From the NCBI GenBank assembly GCA_050252335.1, contig JBFWLB010000078.1:1-8892 (forward strand): a DNA stretch of 8,892 bases. Direction: 5' to 3'. Shown piece after piece: positions 7,237 to 8,892 of the stretch (the stretch's first letter is position 1; every line of letters starts with the position of its first letter). The stretch is from Berkiella_A sp050252335 (lineage in GTDB: Bacteria; Pseudomonadota; Gammaproteobacteria; Berkiellales; Berkiellaceae). The translations under genes were made by a program, and so were the position numbers. The notes under the pieces are model-generated. The model was not told the DNA's origin. It was given only the letters and a program-made list of their open reading frames with translations, and did no database searches.

Positions 7237-7988
7237 TTTATTTTCCGAAGAATAGCCGTTTCACTTCGAAAAGGTGAGCCTGGTACACGTCCCCAAAAGC
7301 GTTGTATTTCAATGTTTGCATTAGAAAGACAAGATTGATAGCGTTTACGATTTGAATTATCAAAAATAATAATACCATTTTTATTGAGCTTTTCGATTGC
7401 CAACGATAAACAGTGTGGACGACAACGACCATCGATGACGATGACATCAAATTGTCTTTCAAAACTTTGAATACTTTCTGCATAAGATTGAAAATCTAAA
7501 AACGGCTGTTTGTCAGATCTGTAAACAGAGGCCTTGTTTACTTGCAATACATTTGGTGGACGATGTAGAAGTAAGATATTTTTTTTATGGTTCGTGTGTT
7601 GTGCAATTTTTTCGTGCCATTGTGCGTCATGTTCTATGCTAATGAGAGACTGGCATCGCTTTGCAAGCCAGAGTGTGCTTGCACCACTCCCATATTCAAA
7701 TACCATTGCTGGATGGCTCATATTCGCCAAATATTCATTCACAAATTCAATGGCATGATAAGTCCACCAAGGTGTATCCAAAGCAATCATATCATCGAGC
7801 TGATGTGTTGCGAATAAAGAGCGTATATAGTGATGGCGACGAGAATAGGGAGCATGTTTATCAAGCCAAGCAATTATGCCACAGCGGATAGAGATTTTTT
7901 TGAGGATCTGTAGCATTTTTATATAACTACCTTTGGCCCAGCTGGGTGAGAAATCAATATAATGCTCTAAGTTAAGAATGGGTTTCAT
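7233..7988 (-). CDS. Class I SAM-dependent methyltransferase
   Basis: The product (251 aa) is a cytoplasmic Rossmann-fold methyltransferase. Motif I is EYGSGAST (98-105), preceded by a hydrophobic strand. An acidic residue ending the second strand, SIEHD (Glu119), should bind the SAM ribose. FDVIVIDGR (180-188) is the motif IV region, and NGIIIFDNSNRKRY (204-217) is the strand and turn after motif V. PWWTYHAIEF (73-82) resembles the N-terminal cap of the Methyltransf_24/FkbM-like group. The substrate cannot be read from the sequence. The Met at 7988 has only a weak ribosome site. Met25 (7916) follows AAAGG at a slightly long distance and is an alternative start. The gene converges on the giant gene, and their stop codons interlock at 7233-7236, so no terminator fits between them. 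It is probably transcribed alone or with the coiled-coil gene upstream of it on the same strand. Confidence 0.85.
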   Translation of the reverse strand: MKPILNLEHYIDFSPSWAKGSYIKMLQILKKISIRCGIIAWLDKHAPYSRRHHYIRSLFATHQLDDMIALDTPWWTYHAIEFVNEYLANMSHPAMVFEYGSGASTLWLAKRCQSLISIEHDAQWHEKIAQHTNHKKNILLLHRPPNVLQVNKASVYRSDKQPFLDFQSYAESIQSFERQFDVIVIDGRCRPHCLSLAIEKLNKNGIIIFDNSNRKRYQSCLSNANIEIQRFWGRVPGSPFRSETAILRKIN

Positions 7989-8054
7989 AGACTATTTTTC
8001 ACACATCATTTATGGCAGTTTATGCCTTTATTTTAATATACAGAATGGGTACTG

Positions 8055-8076
8055 TACATGAGGATGTATGATACAT
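8055..8076. repeat. Overlapping short inverted repeats upstream of the methyltransferase
   Basis: TACAT-GAGG-ATGTA (8055-8068) overlaps ATGTAT-G-ATACAT (8064-8076), giving three related half-sites in alternating orientation. They lie in the 106-bp gap that is downstream of the coiled-coil gene and upstream of the methyltransferase. They could be operator half-sites or a weak hairpin after the coiled-coil gene. No T tract follows the arm on the - strand. Confidence 0.25.
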
Positions 8077-8094
8077 GGATAAAATAATAGTGTT

Positions 8095-8571
8095 TTAACG
8101 TCTACCGTGATATTGCTGAGGATAAGAGCGTAAAATGTTATTTTGTCTGCGTTTCTGGGTATCTAAGTTTTGTTCTCTTAACTTCCTATCACGCAACTCG
8201 CTTTCTGCTCGTCGTTGTGCTGAATAGAGATTTCCTTCCGCGTCTCTGATAGATTGTTGTGTGTTTCTTAAATCATTTTCAGATTGCCAATGTTGTATTG
8301 TCTGAGATTCAGTGTTTTTATAATACTCATTTTTTTGCTGTGCTCTTTTGTGTGCTTCATGTGCACGCTGCAAATCTTGCTCAGCTTCTTTTATTTTGGG
8401 TTGATTTTGTATGGGTGGTTTTGAAGAGGGCTGTTGTGGATGCTCGATGACGTGTGGCAGTGTGCGAGATTCGCTGGGCTGTGTATATATGCATAGGCTT
8501 AAAGCGCAAAGACTGAGCATGAGTACGCTCGCTACTGTTTGAAGCCTTATCCTCACAAAGAAATGATGCAT
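8095..8571 (-). CDS. Hypothetical exported or membrane-anchored coiled-coil protein
   Basis: No family was recognised for this 158-aa protein. It starts with a short basic segment and a hydrophobic stretch (about 11-29) that fits a signal peptide or an N-terminal inner-membrane anchor. A cleavage site near Ser35 is possible. The two cysteines in the hydrophobic stretch follow Leu, so a lipobox is unlikely. Residues about 38-58 are rich in Pro, Gln and Ser, and about 58-145 are highly charged, Gln/Glu/Arg-rich and predicted by eye to be one long helical coiled coil. The end is basic and Gln/Tyr-rich. The likely location is the periplasm or cell envelope. The ATG at 8571 lacks a strong ribosome site; a later Met18 would remove the basic part of the signal. 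The insertion sequence begins about 75 bp upstream, so the natural promoter may be interrupted or replaced. The gene is probably real because a coherent export signal precedes the coil. Confidence 0.65.
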   Translation of the reverse strand: MHHFFVRIRLQTVASVLMLSLCALSLCIYTQPSESRTLPHVIEHPQQPSSKPPIQNQPKIKEAEQDLQRAHEAHKRAQQKNEYYKNTESQTIQHWQSENDLRNTQQSIRDAEGNLYSAQRRAESELRDRKLREQNLDTQKRRQNNILRSYPQQYHGRR

Positions 8572-8651
8572 AATGCTACCAAGGTTTTCTGCTGTTGTTT
8601 TTAAGACTCTATTTGAGTTAAATAAGTTCCCGCCTAAAATTTAAGTGTAGC

Positions 8652-8696
8652 GGCAAAGGTAAATGTCCGGTCTTGGGCAAAGTTAAAATGTCCTGT
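8652..8696. repeat. Two direct repeats at the insertion sequence end
   Basis: Copy 1 (8652-8671) is GGCAAAGGTAAATGTCCGGT. Copy 2 (8676-8696) has the same GGCAAAG start and an AAAATGTCCTGT end, differing by one inserted base and two substitutions. The copies lie 24-25 nt apart start to start, a little over two helical turns. This suits tandem transposase-binding sites at the element end. Confidence 0.6.
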
Positions 8697-8743
8697 AATA
8701 ATAATCACTTAAAGCAAGGAAGCTTGAAGAGTGATAATACAGG
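8692..8743 (+). promoter_or_regulatory. Imperfect stem-loop in the transposase leader
   Basis: CCTGTA (8692-8697) pairs with TACAGG (8738-8743), and ATCAC (8704-8708) pairs with GTGAT (8731-8735). A small inner AAGC/GCTT stem (8712-8725) lies inside. The last arm reaches into the AGGGGG ribosome site at 8741-8746. Such a fold could limit translation from read-through transcripts, a known strategy of insertion sequences. The internal loops make its stability uncertain. Confidence 0.35.
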
Positions 8744-8751
8744 GGGTGTAT

Positions 8752-8892
8752 ATGAATACAGCGGGCATTTTGGCTTTGCCAGCGCGAGCGCTAGATATCT
8801 TAAAGCAAATTGAAAAATGGAAAGCTGGAGCCATCTCTCAGAGTGAAGCATCTAGAGCGCTCAAGCTATCTGAGCGACATTTTCGAAGGCTT
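8752..8892 (+). CDS. Transposase N-terminus, helix-turn-helix (3' partial)
   Basis: Forty-seven codons are visible before the window ends. The start is well supported by AGGGGG five bases before the ATG. The residues ILKQIEKWKAGAISQSEA, then SRALKLSERHFRRL, form a helix-turn-helix of the kind that opens ISNCY-family and related DDE transposases: a helix, Gly-x-Ile-Ser turn, the Ala-rich recognition support helix and an Arg-rich end. The family call relies on this N-terminal part only, since the catalytic DDE core lies outside the window. A generic HTH regulator is the alternative. The repeats directly upstream favour a transposase. Confidence 0.65.
   Translation, partial: MNTAGILALPARALDILKQIEKWKAGAISQSEASRALKLSERHFRRL

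Larger units (their letters stand above)
8646..8892 (+). mobile_element. Left end of an insertion sequence (3' partial)
   Basis: The segment holds, in order, a possible terminus near TGTAGCGGCAAAGG, two direct repeats with AAATGTCC cores, a structured leader and the start of a transposase gene. The layout fits an ISNCY-like element whose end carries repeated transposase-binding sites. The exact terminus, the target duplication and the right end are not visible here. The left border is therefore an estimate, and the element runs past the window edge. Confidence 0.5.

Noticed and set aside
7534..7891. Three + strand frames of 74-76 codons opposite the methyltransferase
   Set aside because: They lie inside a gene with clear methyltransferase motifs on the - strand and show no domain or ribosome site of their own.
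8014..8034. GGCA/TGCC stem followed by TTTATTTT as a + strand terminator
   Set aside because: The stem is only 4 bp and no + strand gene ends nearby.
8505..8520. Lipobox in the coiled-coil protein (LSLC)
   Set aside because: The residue before each Cys is Leu, whereas lipoprotein processing needs Gly, Ala or Ser there.

Overview
The window reads as a moderately AT-rich gammaproteobacterial chromosome segment. TypA/BipA is of the usual proteobacterial type. Beside it sits a 1.7-kaa protein carrying eukaryotic-like signalling domains, the kind of gene typical of host-adapted Legionellales (Legionella, Coxiella, Berkiella and relatives). The order-level assignment is inference from gene content. 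No rRNA, tRNA or CRISPR array was seen.

Layout: (1) 1-1771, + strand, the translational GTPase TypA/BipA, lacking only about 15-20 N-terminal residues at the window edge, followed by a 13-bp hairpin. (2) 1772-2052, an intergenic region with a perfect 14-bp palindrome, a weak possible promoter and a 12-codon upstream ORF with its own Shine-Dalgarno. (3) 2053-7236, + strand, a giant protein of 1727 aa. In order it shows a RhoGAP-like domain with an arginine finger, a long central region with a CX5R motif of the type found in inositide phosphatases, a duplicated helical segment, a P-loop kinase-like domain, a disordered linker and a C-terminal helical tail. (4) 7233-7988, - strand, a class I SAM-dependent methyltransferase whose stop codon interlocks with that of the giant gene in one TTAA. 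(5) 8095-8571, - strand, a small exported or membrane-anchored coiled-coil protein. (6) About 8646 to the end, + strand, the left end of an insertion sequence with two direct repeats, a structured leader and the first 47 codons of a helix-turn-helix transposase.

The centrepiece is the giant protein. A RhoGAP-like module, a phosphatase-type catalytic motif and a kinase-like NTP-binding fold in one polypeptide would suit a secreted effector acting on host small GTPases and inositides, probably a Dot/Icm type IV substrate if this is a Legionellales genome. The domain calls come from motifs read by eye. Secretion, substrates and activity are inference. The neighbouring genes (TypA, methyltransferase, coiled-coil protein) show no clear pathway link to it. 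The adjacent insertion sequence suggests a flexible accessory locus beside a housekeeping gene.
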